64,000 bases of DNA from Micromonospora aurantiaca ATCC 27029 (GCF_000145235.1 NC_014391.1:5847501-5911500), one strand, 5' to 3'. Positions 53,567 to 62,176 are shown, counted from the stretch's first letter. Made by a program: numbers and translations. Notes: generated by a model from the sequence alone, not told the origin.

Positions 53567-53729
53567 TCCGGAACCTCCTTCTGCGCGTTTCCCGCGCGTT
53601 CGATGCTCAGTCTTGCACGTTTCAGTAGCCTCAATCAACGCAACGAGCAGGAGTGCGCAGTGGATCACTAACTGACGGAAGATCCCCTAGGCTTGCCCGG
53701 CTGACCGACCCGACCGGCGAGAGGACGAC

Positions 53730-55331
53730 GTGCCCGAGGACGACGCCGCGCTGTCGGCGGAGGAGGAACTCGCGCTGGCCCGGCTGGCGCTGGGCGAGGG
53801 CGACCTGCGGCACGCCGCCGACCACGTGGCCGCCGCGCTGGTCCGCTCCCCCACGCTGCCCGAGGCGCACGAGACGCTCGCCCGGCTGAACGCGGCCAGC
53901 GGCGGCGACCTGGACCTCTTCCCGCTCGGTCAGCAGGCGTTCGTCGGCGCCGTGGTGGCCCGCGCGCATCTGCTCGCCGCCGCCGGCCGCTCCGCCGAAG
54001 GGCTCGACCTGCTCGCCGCCGCCACCGGCTACGCGCCGGCCGCGCCCTGGGCCGCAGTGCCCTGGGTGACCGCCACCGACCTGCCGGAACGCCTCGATCC
54101 CGAGCGCACCGCCCGGATCCTCATGCAGGTCTGCGCGGCGGCGCCGGACCCCGCGCCGCGCCGGCTGCGCGAGCCGCTCGCGCCGTACCTCACGCTGGCC
54201 CGCAACGCGATCACCGTCCATCCGGCCCATCCGCTGCTGCTGGGCGCGGCGTCCGCGCTGGCCCGGCGCCTCGGCGAGGTCACCCTCGCCGTCACCTGGG
54301 CCACCCGGGGGGTACGCGCACAGCCCACCAAACTCGGCGAGGTGTGGCTCGGGTACGCGTACCGCGGCGCCGGCCGGACCGCCGAGGCGCTCGCCGCACT
54401 GGAACGCGCTGTCGCGCTCGACCCCGACGACCTCGCTGTCTACGCGGACATCGCCGGCACGCTGGCCGACAACGGCCGGCTCGACGCGGCGCTGGGCTGG
54501 ATCGACCGGGCGCTGGCGAAGGACCCCACGTTCGACTGCGCGGTGCACACCGCGCACCGGCTGCGCTACCTGCGCGACGGCGACGTGGACCACCTGGTGG
54601 CGCTCGCCGACTTCGTCCGCGACCACCCGGACGACACGCACGAGCACGGTGACCTCGCCGAGTGCTGCCGGGGCCGCCCCTGGCTCGGGCAGGTGACCCC
54701 GGCCGGCGACGACACCCCGGCCCTCGACGGTCCCGCCCCCTCGGCGGCAGCGGTACGGCGGCTCCAGCAGCTCGCGCACCCGGCGTGGGCGCACCCGCCG
54801 GCCGCGTACGACGCCGCGGTCGGGCTCGCCACACTGGACCTCGCCGACCTGCTCGCCCTGCTGGCACACCCGCCGGAGGCACCGGCGACAGCGCTGGGCC
54901 GGGTGCTCGGCGGGCAGGATCCGGCACTGTGGACGCGCTGCGCGCAGGTCTGGGCCTGCCTCGGCCTGCTGCACCACCGCACCGACGAGCCGTGGGAGCT
55001 GTCGACCCGGCGTCGGGTGCTGGGGGAACTGGCCGCCGGTGATCTCGGCCCGGCCGCCGAGGCGGCGCTGTTCGCCCTGGTCACCGCCGCCTGGGTGCAC
55101 CCGGACACCCGCGCCGACGTAGCAGCGCTGGTGTCCGGGCGGATCGCCGAGGTGGCGGCCGGGCCGATGCGGCGCACCCCGGTGGCGGTGTCGCTGGCGT
55201 ACCTGGCTCGGGCCACCCCGGCCCTCGACCCGGCCGCACGTGCCACCGCCGACTCGCTCATCGCCGGCGCCGCCGGCGGTCCGCTGCGCCGTCTCTGGCG
55301 ACGATTCACAGCCCTGTTCCGCCGGAACTGA
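53730..55331 (+). CDS. Tetratricopeptide-repeat protein
   Basis: A 533-residue soluble, Ala/Leu-rich helical protein. TPR-like helix pairs are seen at ~12-50 (LARLALGEGDLRHAADHV) and ~205-285 (YAYRGAGRTAEALAALERAVALDPDDLAVYADIAGTLADNGRLDAALGWI in order). The remainder is helical without motifs. The last residues are basic (LRRLWRRFTALFRRN). It is probably a protein-interaction scaffold; partner unknown. GTG 53730 has GAGAGGA upstream. Confidence 0.82.
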   Translation: MPEDDAALSAEEELALARLALGEGDLRHAADHVAAALVRSPTLPEAHETLARLNAASGGDLDLFPLGQQAFVGAVVARAHLLAAAGRSAEGLDLLAAATGYAPAAPWAAVPWVTATDLPERLDPERTARILMQVCAAAPDPAPRRLREPLAPYLTLARNAITVHPAHPLLLGAASALARRLGEVTLAVTWATRGVRAQPTKLGEVWLGYAYRGAGRTAEALAALERAVALDPDDLAVYADIAGTLADNGRLDAALGWIDRALAKDPTFDCAVHTAHRLRYLRDGDVDHLVALADFVRDHPDDTHEHGDLAECCRGRPWLGQVTPAGDDTPALDGPAPSAAAVRRLQQLAHPAWAHPPAAYDAAVGLATLDLADLLALLAHPPEAPATALGRVLGGQDPALWTRCAQVWACLGLLHHRTDEPWELSTRRRVLGELAAGDLGPAAEAALFALVTAAWVHPDTRADVAALVSGRIAEVAAGPMRRTPVAVSLAYLARATPALDPAARATADSLIAGAAGGPLRRLWRRFTALFRRN

Positions 55332-55335
55332 CCGC

Positions 55336-55356
55336 CGCCACTTCGCCGAAGTGGCG
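55336..55356. terminator. Hairpin after the TPR gene
   Basis: CGCCACTTC-GCC-GAAGTGGCG is a 9-bp perfect stem immediately after the TPR stop, between convergent genes. Confidence 0.75.
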
Positions 55357-55418
55357 CGATCAACTCGCCCTCGAACCCGCCACTACCCCGAGCTGGCGAG
55401 CAGCGGGCGCGAGGCACG

Positions 55419-57008
55419 TCAGGCGACGGGGGCCTTGCCGAGCGCGGCCTCGGCCTCGTCCTCCGGTGTGGCGCCGGCCGGCGGTACGTCGTTCGTCGCG
55501 CGCAGCGGCACCTCCTTGATGAACCAGGCGAGCACCGGTACGGCCACCGTGAAGAGGACCGCCCAGAAGAAGACGTGCGAGATGGCGTCGGAGAGGCCGC
55601 CGAGCACCGCCTCGCGCATCGGGCCGGTGAGCTTCTTGAGTGCCTCCAGGTCCATCGCGCCGCCCTCGCCGCCCGAGCCCGCGAACGCGGAACCGGCGGC
55701 CGAGTCGGCGAGGCGGTTGGCGAAGATCGCGCCGAAGAGGGAGACGCCGAACGAGCCGCCGATGGACCGGAAGAAGGTCGCAGCGCCGCTGGCCGCGCCG
55801 AGGTCCTTCTGTTCCACGCTGTTCTGCGCGATCAGCATCGAGGTCTGCATGAGGAAGCCCATGCCGACACCGAGCACGATCATGTAGATCGAGGACTGCG
55901 CCTTGCTGGTGTCCACGTCCAGCAGGCTGAGCAGGCCCATGCCGGCGACCATCACCACGCCGCCGACGATCGGGAAGACGCGGTAGCGGCCGGTCCTGGT
56001 GATGGTCCGGCCGACCACGAGCGACACCACGAGCATGCCGAACATGAGCGGGAGCAGCAGCAGGCCGCTGTTCGTGGCCGACGCCCCCTGCACGGTCTGC
56101 TGGTAGAGCGGCAGGAAGTTCATCGCGCCGAACATGGCGAAGCCGAGCAGGAACCCGATCACCGAGATCAGCGCGAAGTTGCGGTTGGCGAACAGGCTCA
56201 GCGGCAGGATCGGCTCCGGCACGCGCCGCTCCACCACCGCGAACGCGCCGAGGGCGAGCACCGCCAGCACGGCGAGGCCGAGGATCTGTGGCGATACCCA
56301 GTCGTACTCGTTGCCGCCCCACGTGGTCACCAGCACGATCGCGGTGATGCCGACGGACAGCAGCGCCGCACCCAACCAGTCGATCTTGTGCTCGGTGCGG
56401 TACTTGGGCAGGTGCATGGTGGTGGCGAGGATCAGCAGCGCCGCGCCGCCCAGCGGCAGGTTGACGTAGAACGCCCAGCGCCAGGAGAGGTTGTCGGTGA
56501 TGAAGCCGCCGACGAGCGGGCCGGCGACCATGGCGATGGCCATGATCCCGGCGATCATGCCCTGGTAGCGGCCCCGCTCGCGCGGCGGGACCAGGTCACC
56601 GATGATCGCCATGACGCCGACCATCAGGCCACCGGCGCCGAGGCCCTGGACGGCACGGAACGCGATCAGCTCGGTCATGCCGGTGTCGGCGCCGCCGAAG
56701 ACGCCGGAGCCGGACATGCCGCAGAGCGCGGAGCCGACCAGGAACACCACCACAGCGGTGAGGAAGACCGTCTTGCGGCCGTAGAGGTCGCCGAGCTTGC
56801 CCCAGATCGGCGTGGAGACCGTCGTGCCCAGCACGTACGCGGTGACCACCCAGGTGAAGTGGTCGGCGCCGCCGAACTCGAAGACGATCCGCGGCAGCGC
56901 GGTGCTGACGATCATGTTGTCGAGCATCGCGAGCATCATCGCGATCATCAGACCGAACAGGACGACCCGGACATTGGGTCTCGTGGTCACCTGGGCTGGT
57001 TGACTCAT
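55419..57008 (-). CDS. MFS drug exporter, DHA2 (14-TM) family
   Basis: A 529-residue transporter with 14 predicted TM helices. Motif A is GKLGDLYGRKTVF (near 68), an LDNMIVSTALPRI motif D1 lies near 30, and a motif C-like GPLVGGFI segment is near 163. Such proteins export drugs, dyes or lipids using the proton gradient. GGGGGAG stands 7 nt before ATG 57008. It is divergent from a TetR regulator, with a palindromic operator between them. Confidence 0.94.
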   Translation of the reverse strand: MSQPAQVTTRPNVRVVLFGLMIAMMLAMLDNMIVSTALPRIVFEFGGADHFTWVVTAYVLGTTVSTPIWGKLGDLYGRKTVFLTAVVVFLVGSALCGMSGSGVFGGADTGMTELIAFRAVQGLGAGGLMVGVMAIIGDLVPPRERGRYQGMIAGIMAIAMVAGPLVGGFITDNLSWRWAFYVNLPLGGAALLILATTMHLPKYRTEHKIDWLGAALLSVGITAIVLVTTWGGNEYDWVSPQILGLAVLAVLALGAFAVVERRVPEPILPLSLFANRNFALISVIGFLLGFAMFGAMNFLPLYQQTVQGASATNSGLLLLPLMFGMLVVSLVVGRTITRTGRYRVFPIVGGVVMVAGMGLLSLLDVDTSKAQSSIYMIVLGVGMGFLMQTSMLIAQNSVEQKDLGAASGAATFFRSIGGSFGVSLFGAIFANRLADSAAGSAFAGSGGEGGAMDLEALKKLTGPMREAVLGGLSDAISHVFFWAVLFTVAVPVLAWFIKEVPLRATNDVPPAGATPEDEAEAALGKAPVA

Positions 57009-57051
57009 CGGTAGGCTCCCCCGCAGATCGGATGATCGACTTACTTGCCGC

Positions 57052-57075
57052 CCGGCTAGTTTGCTTACTAGCCGG
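57052..57075. promoter_or_regulatory. Palindromic TetR-type operator
   Basis: CCGGCTAGT-TTGCTT-ACTAGCCGG has perfect 9-bp arms around a 6-nt spacer, midway between the divergent MFS and TetR start codons. The flanking CTTAC and GGTAAG extend its symmetry. It is the obvious binding site for the adjacent regulator. Confidence 0.75.
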
Positions 57076-57127
57076 ACGGTAAGCTGATGGCGGGCGCACG
57101 TCAAGCGGATTGGAAGGATGTCGGCCG

Positions 57128-57703
57128 GTGAGGGAGACCACAGGTGGCACGCGCGAGCGGATCCAGGCCGTCGCCTTGGAACTCTTCACCGAGCAGGGCT
57201 ACGAGAAGACGTCGCTGCGGGAGATCGCCGAGCGGCTGGGCGTGACCAAGGCGGCGCTCTACTACCACTTCAAGAGCAAGGACGAGATCGTCACCAGCCT
57301 GGTCGACGACCGGCTGCGCCGGATGGACGAGCTGATCGCCTGGGCCGCCGACCAGCCGCCCACCCTGGCCACCCGGCGCGCCCTGATCGGCAGGTACGCC
57401 GACAGCATGTTCGCCGGCGACCTGCCCCAGGTGATGCGCTTCTTCGAGCAGAACCAGACCGTGCTCAAGAGCCTCGTCGCCGGCCAGCAGATGCGGGACC
57501 GGATGATGCGGCTGGCGCACGAGCTGTGCCGGGGCGACGACTCGCCCGCCGCCCAGCTCCGCGCCGCGCTCACGCTGTTCGCGGTGCACAGCAGCTGGTT
57601 CGCGGTACGCGTGCCGGGCATCACCGACGACGAGCGCAAGCGGATCGCGCTCCAGGTGGCCGACGAGCTGCTCGCCAAGATCGGCGAGACCGGCCAGGGC
57701 TGA
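57128..57703 (+). CDS. TetR-family transcriptional regulator
   Basis: 191 residues. The TetR helix-turn-helix spans ~8-55: ALELFTEQGYEKTSLREIAERLGVTKAALYYHFKSK in order, with the family's ALYYHF recognition helix. The C-terminal ligand-binding part is helical and unlike named members. It probably represses the divergent exporter and itself. GTG 57128 follows GGAAGGA. It is convergent with the GNAT gene, with a 6-nt gap. Confidence 0.92.
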   Translation: MRETTGGTRERIQAVALELFTEQGYEKTSLREIAERLGVTKAALYYHFKSKDEIVTSLVDDRLRRMDELIAWAADQPPTLATRRALIGRYADSMFAGDLPQVMRFFEQNQTVLKSLVAGQQMRDRMMRLAHELCRGDDSPAAQLRAALTLFAVHSSWFAVRVPGITDDERKRIALQVADELLAKIGETGQG

Positions 57704-57709
57704 GCCGGT

Positions 57710-58222
57710 TCAGCCCGCCGCGGTCAGATCCAGCCGCAGGCCGCGCAGGTCGATGCCGGGCAGCGGCGTCCAGTCCTTCTCCGGGTACCTGACGAAACCG
57801 AGCCGCTCGTAGAGGCGGTGTGCGTTCGCCGCCATCCCGGCGCGGACGCAGATCACCACGGCGGTGCAGCCCAACTCCGTGGCGCGCGCCACGCACGCGG
57901 CCGCGAGCGCGGCGCCCGCGCCCCGGCCCTGCGCGGCCGGATCCACAGCGAGCATCCGGAACTCGGCCTCGCCCGGGCCGGCCAGTTCGGCGTACGGGGT
58001 GCCGGGCAGCACGAACGTCACCGCGCCGAGCACCTGGCCGGTGGCGTCGTCGACGGCCACCAGCACCTCGCCGGTCTCGGCGCGGCCGGCCACGTCGGCG
58101 AGCACCGGCGCGTACCCGCTCTCGTCCTTGAGCTGGCCGTCCGCCTCGTACGCGGCGACTGTCAGCCGGGCCACGGCCGGGAAGTCCGCCGGCTCGGCGC
58201 GGCGCACCCGCAGGCCGGTCAA
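57710..58222 (-). CDS. GNAT N-acetyltransferase
   Basis: A 170-residue GNAT with RVRRAEPADFPAVARLTVAAY at the N terminus, RMLAVDPAAQGRGAGAAL (CoA loop near 90) and AHRLYERLGFVR. The acceptor is unknown. The start is probably a TTG at 58222 that overlaps the biotinyl-domain gene stop (TTGA); an in-frame GTG at 58207 is an alternative. Overlap suggests co-translation with the carrier protein. Confidence 0.82.
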   Translation of the reverse strand: MTGLRVRRAEPADFPAVARLTVAAYEADGQLKDESGYAPVLADVAGRAETGEVLVAVDDATGQVLGAVTFVLPGTPYAELAGPGEAEFRMLAVDPAAQGRGAGAALAAACVARATELGCTAVVICVRAGMAANAHRLYERLGFVRYPEKDWTPLPGIDLRGLRLDLTAAG

Positions 58223-58434
58223 CCGATCTCCGCGATCAGGTCGCCGTCCTGCACCACGTCGCCCTCGTTGACCGCCAGCTTCTGCACCACGCCGTCGGAC
58301 TCGGCGACCACCGGGATCTCCATCTTCATCGACTCCAGGATGACGAGGGTGTCGCCCTCGGACACCGTGTCACCGGCCGACACGACGACCTTCCAGACGT
58401 TCGCCACCATCTCGGCGCGGATCTCCTCGGCCAT
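58219..58434 (-). CDS. Stand-alone biotinyl/lipoyl carrier domain (TB7.3-like)
   Basis: A 71-residue single biotinyl-attachment domain: MAEEIRAEMVANVWKVVVSAGD, then ILESMKMEIPV with the biotinylation Lys at 37, and GDVVQDGDLIAEI. It matches M. tuberculosis TB7.3 (Rv3221c) in length, sequence and neighbours (pdtaS, sigH). Its carboxylase partner is not known to me. GGAGGG stands 5 nt before ATG 58434. Confidence 0.93.
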   Translation of the reverse strand: MAEEIRAEMVANVWKVVVSAGDTVSEGDTLVILESMKMEIPVVAESDGVVQKLAVNEGDVVQDGDLIAEIG

Positions 58435-58672
58435 CTCGGCCCTCCCTCTCCCCGACAGCTCCCCGACAATCCTGCGAACGGTATCCAATCATGACGCCGG
58501 TCACGCCGGGCCGCGCACCACCGCCGCGCGCGATCCGCCCCGCCGCGCCCCGACCGCCGGCGACGGCACTAGCATCGTGCGGGTCGGCCACCGGCGAGCC
58601 CGGAGGGCCGCACCGCGACCTCCGCCGCGCCCAGCCGCGGACGGAACCGTGACCAGCACAAGGAGGCAGAGC

Positions 58673-58747
58673 ATGGCGAAGAAGGCCCGCAAGAAGAAGG
58701 CCCGCAAGAAGAGCAGCGCCAACCACGGCAAGCGCCCCAACTCCTGA
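58673..58747 (+). CDS. bL37-like ribosomal protein (24 residues)
   Basis: A 24-residue, extremely basic peptide (MAKKARKKKARKK..., ending ANHGKRPNS) with a perfect AGGAGG 7 nt before ATG 58673. Length, Lys/Arg-rich helix and the ANHGKRPN tail match bL37, the small actinobacterial 50S protein seen in mycobacterial ribosome structures. It lies on the opposite strand between TB7.3 and rsrA and is closed by its own strong terminator. Confidence 0.85.
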   Translation: MAKKARKKKARKKSSANHGKRPNS

Positions 58748-58779
58748 TCATCCGATCAGGCGGCGCAGTCGCCGGACAG

Positions 58780-58819
58780 CGCAACGGCCCGGGTCCGTGA
58801 TCGGACCCGGGCCGTTGCG
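58780..58819. terminator. Strong bidirectional terminator
   Basis: A perfect 18-bp stem (CGCAACGGCCCGGGTCCG and complement) with a TGAT loop lies between the convergent bL37-like and rsrA genes. Confidence 0.93.
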
Positions 58820-58826
58820 TCGCTTG

Positions 58827-59120
58827 TCAGTCGGCCAGTTCGCGGGACTCGGTGCTCTCGAAGACCACCAGCTCGGTCAGCCGCAGGCGCAACCGCTCAC
58901 GCAGCTTCTCCGGGGCCGCCTCGTTGCCGCAGCACCGGGCCACGAGCGCCTTGACCTCCTGCTCGATGCCGTACTCGCGCAGGCACGGCCCGCACTCGTC
59001 CAGGTGGTGCCGGATCAGCACCCGGCGCTCCTCGGCGCACTCCAGGTCGAGGTAGAGGTAGACCTCGGCGAGCACCTCGCGGCAGTCCGTCTCGTGCGGT
59101 TGTCCACAGCTCACGGTCAC
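58827..59120 (-). CDS. rsrA: Zinc-binding redox-sensing anti-sigma factor (RsrA/RshA)
   Basis: A 97-residue ZAS-family anti-sigma factor. The HxxxCxxC motif is H39-LDE-C43-GP-C46, with a further Cys at 13, the same set (offset by two) as the zinc ligands of Streptomyces RsrA. Disulfide formation under thiol-oxidative stress releases the sigma factor. GTG 59120 overlaps the sigma-factor stop (GTGA), so the two are made together. Confidence 0.95.
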   Translation of the reverse strand: MTVSCGQPHETDCREVLAEVYLYLDLECAEERRVLIRHHLDECGPCLREYGIEQEVKALVARCCGNEAAPEKLRERLRLRLTELVVFESTESRELAD

Positions 59121-59926
59121 ACCTCCCGGCCGGCGGCGGCGGTCGAACCCTTCTTCGACGAGGCGGCGCTGAAACCCCGCTCCGCCGCGTACTGCTCCAG
59201 CAGCTTCCGCAGATTACGTCGGCCACGGTGCAGACGGGACATCACGGTGCCGATCGGCGTGCCCATGATGTCGGCGACCTCCTTGTAGGAGAAGCCCTCG
59301 ACGTCGGTCAGGTAGACGGCCAGGCGGAACTCCTCCGGCAACTGCTGGAGGGCCTCCTTGACGTCGCTGTCCGGCAGCCGGTCGAGCGCCTCCGTCTCGG
59401 CCGAGCGCAGGCCGCTGGACGTGTGCGACTCCGCCTCGGCGAGCTGCCAGTCGGTGATCTCCTCGGTCGGCGCCTGGATGGGCTGGCGCTGCCGCTTGCG
59501 GTAGGTGTTGATGTAGGTGTTGGTCAGGATCCGGTAGAGCCAGGCCTTCAGGTTCGTGCCCTGCTCGAACTGGTGGAAGGCGGCGTACGCCTTCAGGTAC
59601 GTCTCCTGAACCAGGTCCTCCGCGTCCGCCGGGTTGCGGGTCATCCGCAGTCCGGCAGCGTAGAGCTGATCGACGAAGGGCATCGCGTCCCGCTCGAAGC
59701 GGGCCCTGCGCTCGTCCGTCTTCTCGGTGGTCAACCGCACATCCCCTCGCGTCGGATGCTTTCCCGCCGAGGATACGCGTACCCACCTACCGGCAGATTC
59801 ACTTCCGGAGTGTGTGCCGGTGCTCACGACCGACGCCGCCGCGGGCCACTCCGGCGCGTCGAGCAGCCGCCGGAGCTGACGCTCGTCCCGTTCGTCCCGT
59901 TCCCGGCTCCGTGTCTCGATCGGCAC
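59117..59926 (-). CDS. sigH: ECF sigma factor SigH/SigR
   Basis: An ECF sigma factor of the SigR/SigH group. Region 2 spans DAMPFVDQLYAAGLRMTRNPADAEDLVQETYLKAYAAF and region 4 includes LPEEFRLAVYLTDVEGFSYKEVADIMGTPIGTVMSRL (both in order, segments of longer stretches). Two starts are plausible. GTG 59926 (269 residues) has a GAGGGGGG SD and a SigR-type promoter just upstream. GTG 59740 (207 residues, VRLTTEKTDERRARF) gives the usual length. Streptomyces makes such long and short SigR isoforms. The 62-residue extension is charged and Ser/Gly-rich. Confidence 0.93.
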   Translation of the reverse strand: MPIETRSRERDERDERQLRRLLDAPEWPAAASVVSTGTHSGSESAGRWVRVSSAGKHPTRGDVRLTTEKTDERRARFERDAMPFVDQLYAAGLRMTRNPADAEDLVQETYLKAYAAFHQFEQGTNLKAWLYRILTNTYINTYRKRQRQPIQAPTEEITDWQLAEAESHTSSGLRSAETEALDRLPDSDVKEALQQLPEEFRLAVYLTDVEGFSYKEVADIMGTPIGTVMSRLHRGRRNLRKLLEQYAAERGFSAASSKKGSTAAAGREV

Positions 59927-59970
59927 CGGTCACCCCCCTCGCGCTGGCTCTGTCGTCGTCCAAGGGGGAT

Positions 59971-59997
59971 AACGCGAGTTGTGGGGCATGGCATTCC
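59971..59997 (-). promoter_or_regulatory. SigH/SigR-type autoregulatory promoter
   Basis: On the minus strand GGAAT (59997-59993) and GTT (59973-59971) are separated by 19 nt, fitting the SigR/SigH consensus GGAAT-N18-GTT with one extra base. It lies about 45 bp upstream of the long-form sigma start at 59926. Confidence 0.65.
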
Positions 59998-60154
59998 TCC
60001 GGCCCCACCCGATCCTGGTCCCGGCCTCGGCCGCGACCGACGCTGGGACCAGGAAGGGCCTGGGAGGGTGGCCCCGGCGCGCCCGAACCGGGCGGCCGGC
60101 ACCAACCGGTGCAACGACCCGCCGCGGCGGACGGTCACGGCGCGCGCCGCCCGG

Positions 60155-60766
60155 TCAGGACGACCACCCGTGTACGCGCAGCCAGTCCCGCACCACGGCG
60201 GCCGTGCCGGCCGGGTCGCCGCGCAGGTCGTGGCGCTCCCCCGGCCGGACCACCACCTCTATGCCGGGGCCGGACTCGGGCACGCCGAACGGATCCCGGT
60301 CGCCGTTGACGACGAGCGTGGGCAGGCCGGTGAGCAGTTCCCCGGCCCGGGATCGCTCCGGTCGTCCCGGCGGGTGCAGCGGGAACGCCAGTGCGACGAC
60401 TCCGGCCGCCCCGACGGCGGCGGCGGTACGGCACGCCACCCGGGCGCCGCTGGACCGGCCCCCGACCACCCAGTGGCGCACCCGCGGGGCACGCCGGCGC
60501 AGGTCGGCCAGCACCGCCGTCCACGCCTCGTCGAGGTGCCCGGCGGGAGCGGGCGCGCGTCGCCCGGCAACCCGGTACGGCTGGGTCACCAGGGCCACCC
60601 CGGCCCCGGCGGCGAGCACCGCGTCCCGGACGGCGGTCAGGTCGGGCGCGTCCACGTCACCGCCGGCGCCGTGACCGAGCACCAGCACCGTGGTGCCGTC
60701 GGCGGGTGGGTCGAACCGGAGCCGGGCGGGCCCCCGTGGTGTGTCGATCTCGTCGTCGTGCCGCAC
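60155..60766 (-). CDS. Small alpha/beta hydrolase
   Basis: A 203-residue protein with VLVLGHGAGGDVDAPDL (oxyanion region near 28), nucleophile elbow GGRSSGARVA (Ser near 104), acid in NGDRDPFG (near 152) and His in GERHDLRG (near 175). It resembles KANL3/Tex30-like (dienelactone-type) hydrolases. Substrate unknown; no signal peptide. GTG 60766 has a weak SD. Confidence 0.82.
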   Translation of the reverse strand: MRHDDEIDTPRGPARLRFDPPADGTTVLVLGHGAGGDVDAPDLTAVRDAVLAAGAGVALVTQPYRVAGRRAPAPAGHLDEAWTAVLADLRRRAPRVRHWVVGGRSSGARVACRTAAAVGAAGVVALAFPLHPPGRPERSRAGELLTGLPTLVVNGDRDPFGVPESGPGIEVVVRPGERHDLRGDPAGTAAVVRDWLRVHGWSS

Positions 60767-60863
60767 CGGCTCATTCTGCGCGGCCGGCCGGCCCGCCGGT
60801 GATCGGGCGCGGAAACGGACGTCGCCCGCGGCCTGCCGGAGCGGGCCACGGGCGACGTCGGGA

Positions 60864-61256
60864 TCAGCTCAGCGGGACCAGCGTGAGCAGGCGGTCGCGC
60901 ACCGGCGGACCGGCGTCGTCGAGCGCGTCCGGATCCGGCTGCACCTCGCTGCGCCAGGCCACCAGCATGGCGCGCCGCTCACGCGGCGTGGTGCCGCCCC
61001 AGACGCCGTGACAGTCGCCCACCTCCAGCGCCCAGGCCAGGCAGGAGCCCTGGACGTCGCAGGTGCGGCAGAGCGCCACCGCCGCGTCGGCCGGTTCGTT
61101 CGGTGCCGGAAAGAACGTCTCCGGATCGACGTTCTGACAGGTGCCTCTGGTGCGCCACGCGTCGTCCTGGCGTCGTTCGCTCAGCGCCCGCAGCAGTCGC
61201 GGATCGCGCCGCGCGGCGGCTACCTCGTGCGGACGCGGCATACGTGCCCGTGTCAA
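60864..61256 (-). CDS. WhiB-family iron-sulfur protein
   Basis: A ~130-residue WhiB-like protein. Cluster Cys lie in GTCQNVDPETFFP (near 40), then CRTC (near 62-65) and SCLAWAL (near 71). The GVWGG turn and RERRAML follow, then an acidic tail. The long N-terminal extension (~35 residues) and the C-terminal tail differ from WhiB1, and I cannot assign it to a named subclass. TTG 61256 is preferred because GGGGAGG lies 8 nt upstream. GTG 61265 overlaps that SD, and ATG 61241 is too far from it. Confidence 0.82.
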   Translation of the reverse strand: MTRARMPRPHEVAAARRDPRLLRALSERRQDDAWRTRGTCQNVDPETFFPAPNEPADAAVALCRTCDVQGSCLAWALEVGDCHGVWGGTTPRERRAMLVAWRSEVQPDPDALDDAGPPVRDRLLTLVPLS

Positions 61257-61430
61257 TACACCCACCTCCCCCGTGGGAACCGGCGTAGATCTTTACAAGA
61301 TCGATGGGTGTCATCCGCCCCGTGCGAACAGACGCCCATCACCGGCGCTGTGTTCTATCGCATTCGAATACGTAAGGACAAGAGTCTTCAATGAAACTGA
61401 CTGAACGTCCGGGCGACTTTTCCGGCCCAA

Positions 61431-61445
61431 CCCCGGCAAACGGGG
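61431..61445. terminator. Short hairpin after the SRAP gene
   Basis: CCCCG-GCAAA-CGGGG (5-bp stem) lies 23 nt past the SRAP stop on the minus strand. The surrounding 61266-61468 is unusually AT-rich for this genome and includes the palindrome ATTCGAAT at 61362, but no gene. Confidence 0.4.
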
Positions 61446-61468
61446 CACGCAAATGTGGCGGAGCGTGA

Positions 61469-62176
61469 TCAGAAGAGCGTCGGTCCGGCGGCCGTCCCGA
61501 CACCCGCCGGAGCCACCGCGGCGATCAGCTCCGGGCCGTCGTTGCGGACGTCGCCGACGGCCCGGGACACGGGCCGGATCTCCAGCCCGGCGAGCAGGCC
61601 GGCGTCCGGCGGCGCGAGCAGTTCTGCCGGCTCCTCGGCCGGGCCGAGCCATTCCGCCCAGCGCTCCGGCGACAGCAGCAGCGGCATCCGGTCGTGCACC
61701 TCGGCCAGCTCGCCGACCGCAGCGGTGGTGAGCACGCTGAACGTGAGCCGGGCCGCGCCCGCCGACTCCCACACGGACCAGATGCCGGCGAAGGCCAGGA
61801 CCGAGCCGTCCCGCGGGGTCATGAAGTAGGGCTGGCGTCCGCCGTCGGCGAGGCGGACCCACTCGTACCACCCGTCGGAGGGGACCAGGCAGCGGCGGCG
61901 GGCGAAGGACGGCGCGTACGCCCGGCTGGTGGCGACCGTCTCGGCTCTCGCGTTGATCATGCGGGCGGCCCCGGCGGCGCTGCGCGACCACTGCGGGAGC
62001 AGGCCCCAGCGGCCGAGGGAGAGCAGCCTGTGCCCCTCCGGGGCGAGCCGGACCAGCGGCACCGGGTCGGTCGGCGCGACGTTGTAGTCCGGCGCCACCC
62101 CACCGGTCTCGTCGGCCGACTCGAACAGCGCGCTCAGATCGGCGGCGCTCCGGGTCGTGGCGTACCTCCCGCACAT
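61469..62176 (-). CDS. SRAP-domain abasic-site DNA-protein crosslinking protein (YedK/HMCES)
   Basis: A 235-residue SRAP protein. The catalytic Cys2 is exposed after Met removal (MCGRYA). Asn is in DYNVAPTDPVP (near 31), the WGLLPQW strand is near 58, Glu in DGWYEWVRL (near 105), and His in VHDRMPLLL (near 160). It forms a thiazolidine crosslink with abasic sites in single-stranded DNA and protects them from cleavage. The order SRAP-aroA-rsgA is as in M. tuberculosis (Rv3226c-Rv3228). Confidence 0.94.
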   Translation of the reverse strand: MCGRYATTRSAADLSALFESADETGGVAPDYNVAPTDPVPLVRLAPEGHRLLSLGRWGLLPQWSRSAAGAARMINARAETVATSRAYAPSFARRRCLVPSDGWYEWVRLADGGRQPYFMTPRDGSVLAFAGIWSVWESAGAARLTFSVLTTAAVGELAEVHDRMPLLLSPERWAEWLGPAEEPAELLAPPDAGLLAGLEIRPVSRAVGDVRNDGPELIAAVAPAGVGTAAGPTLF

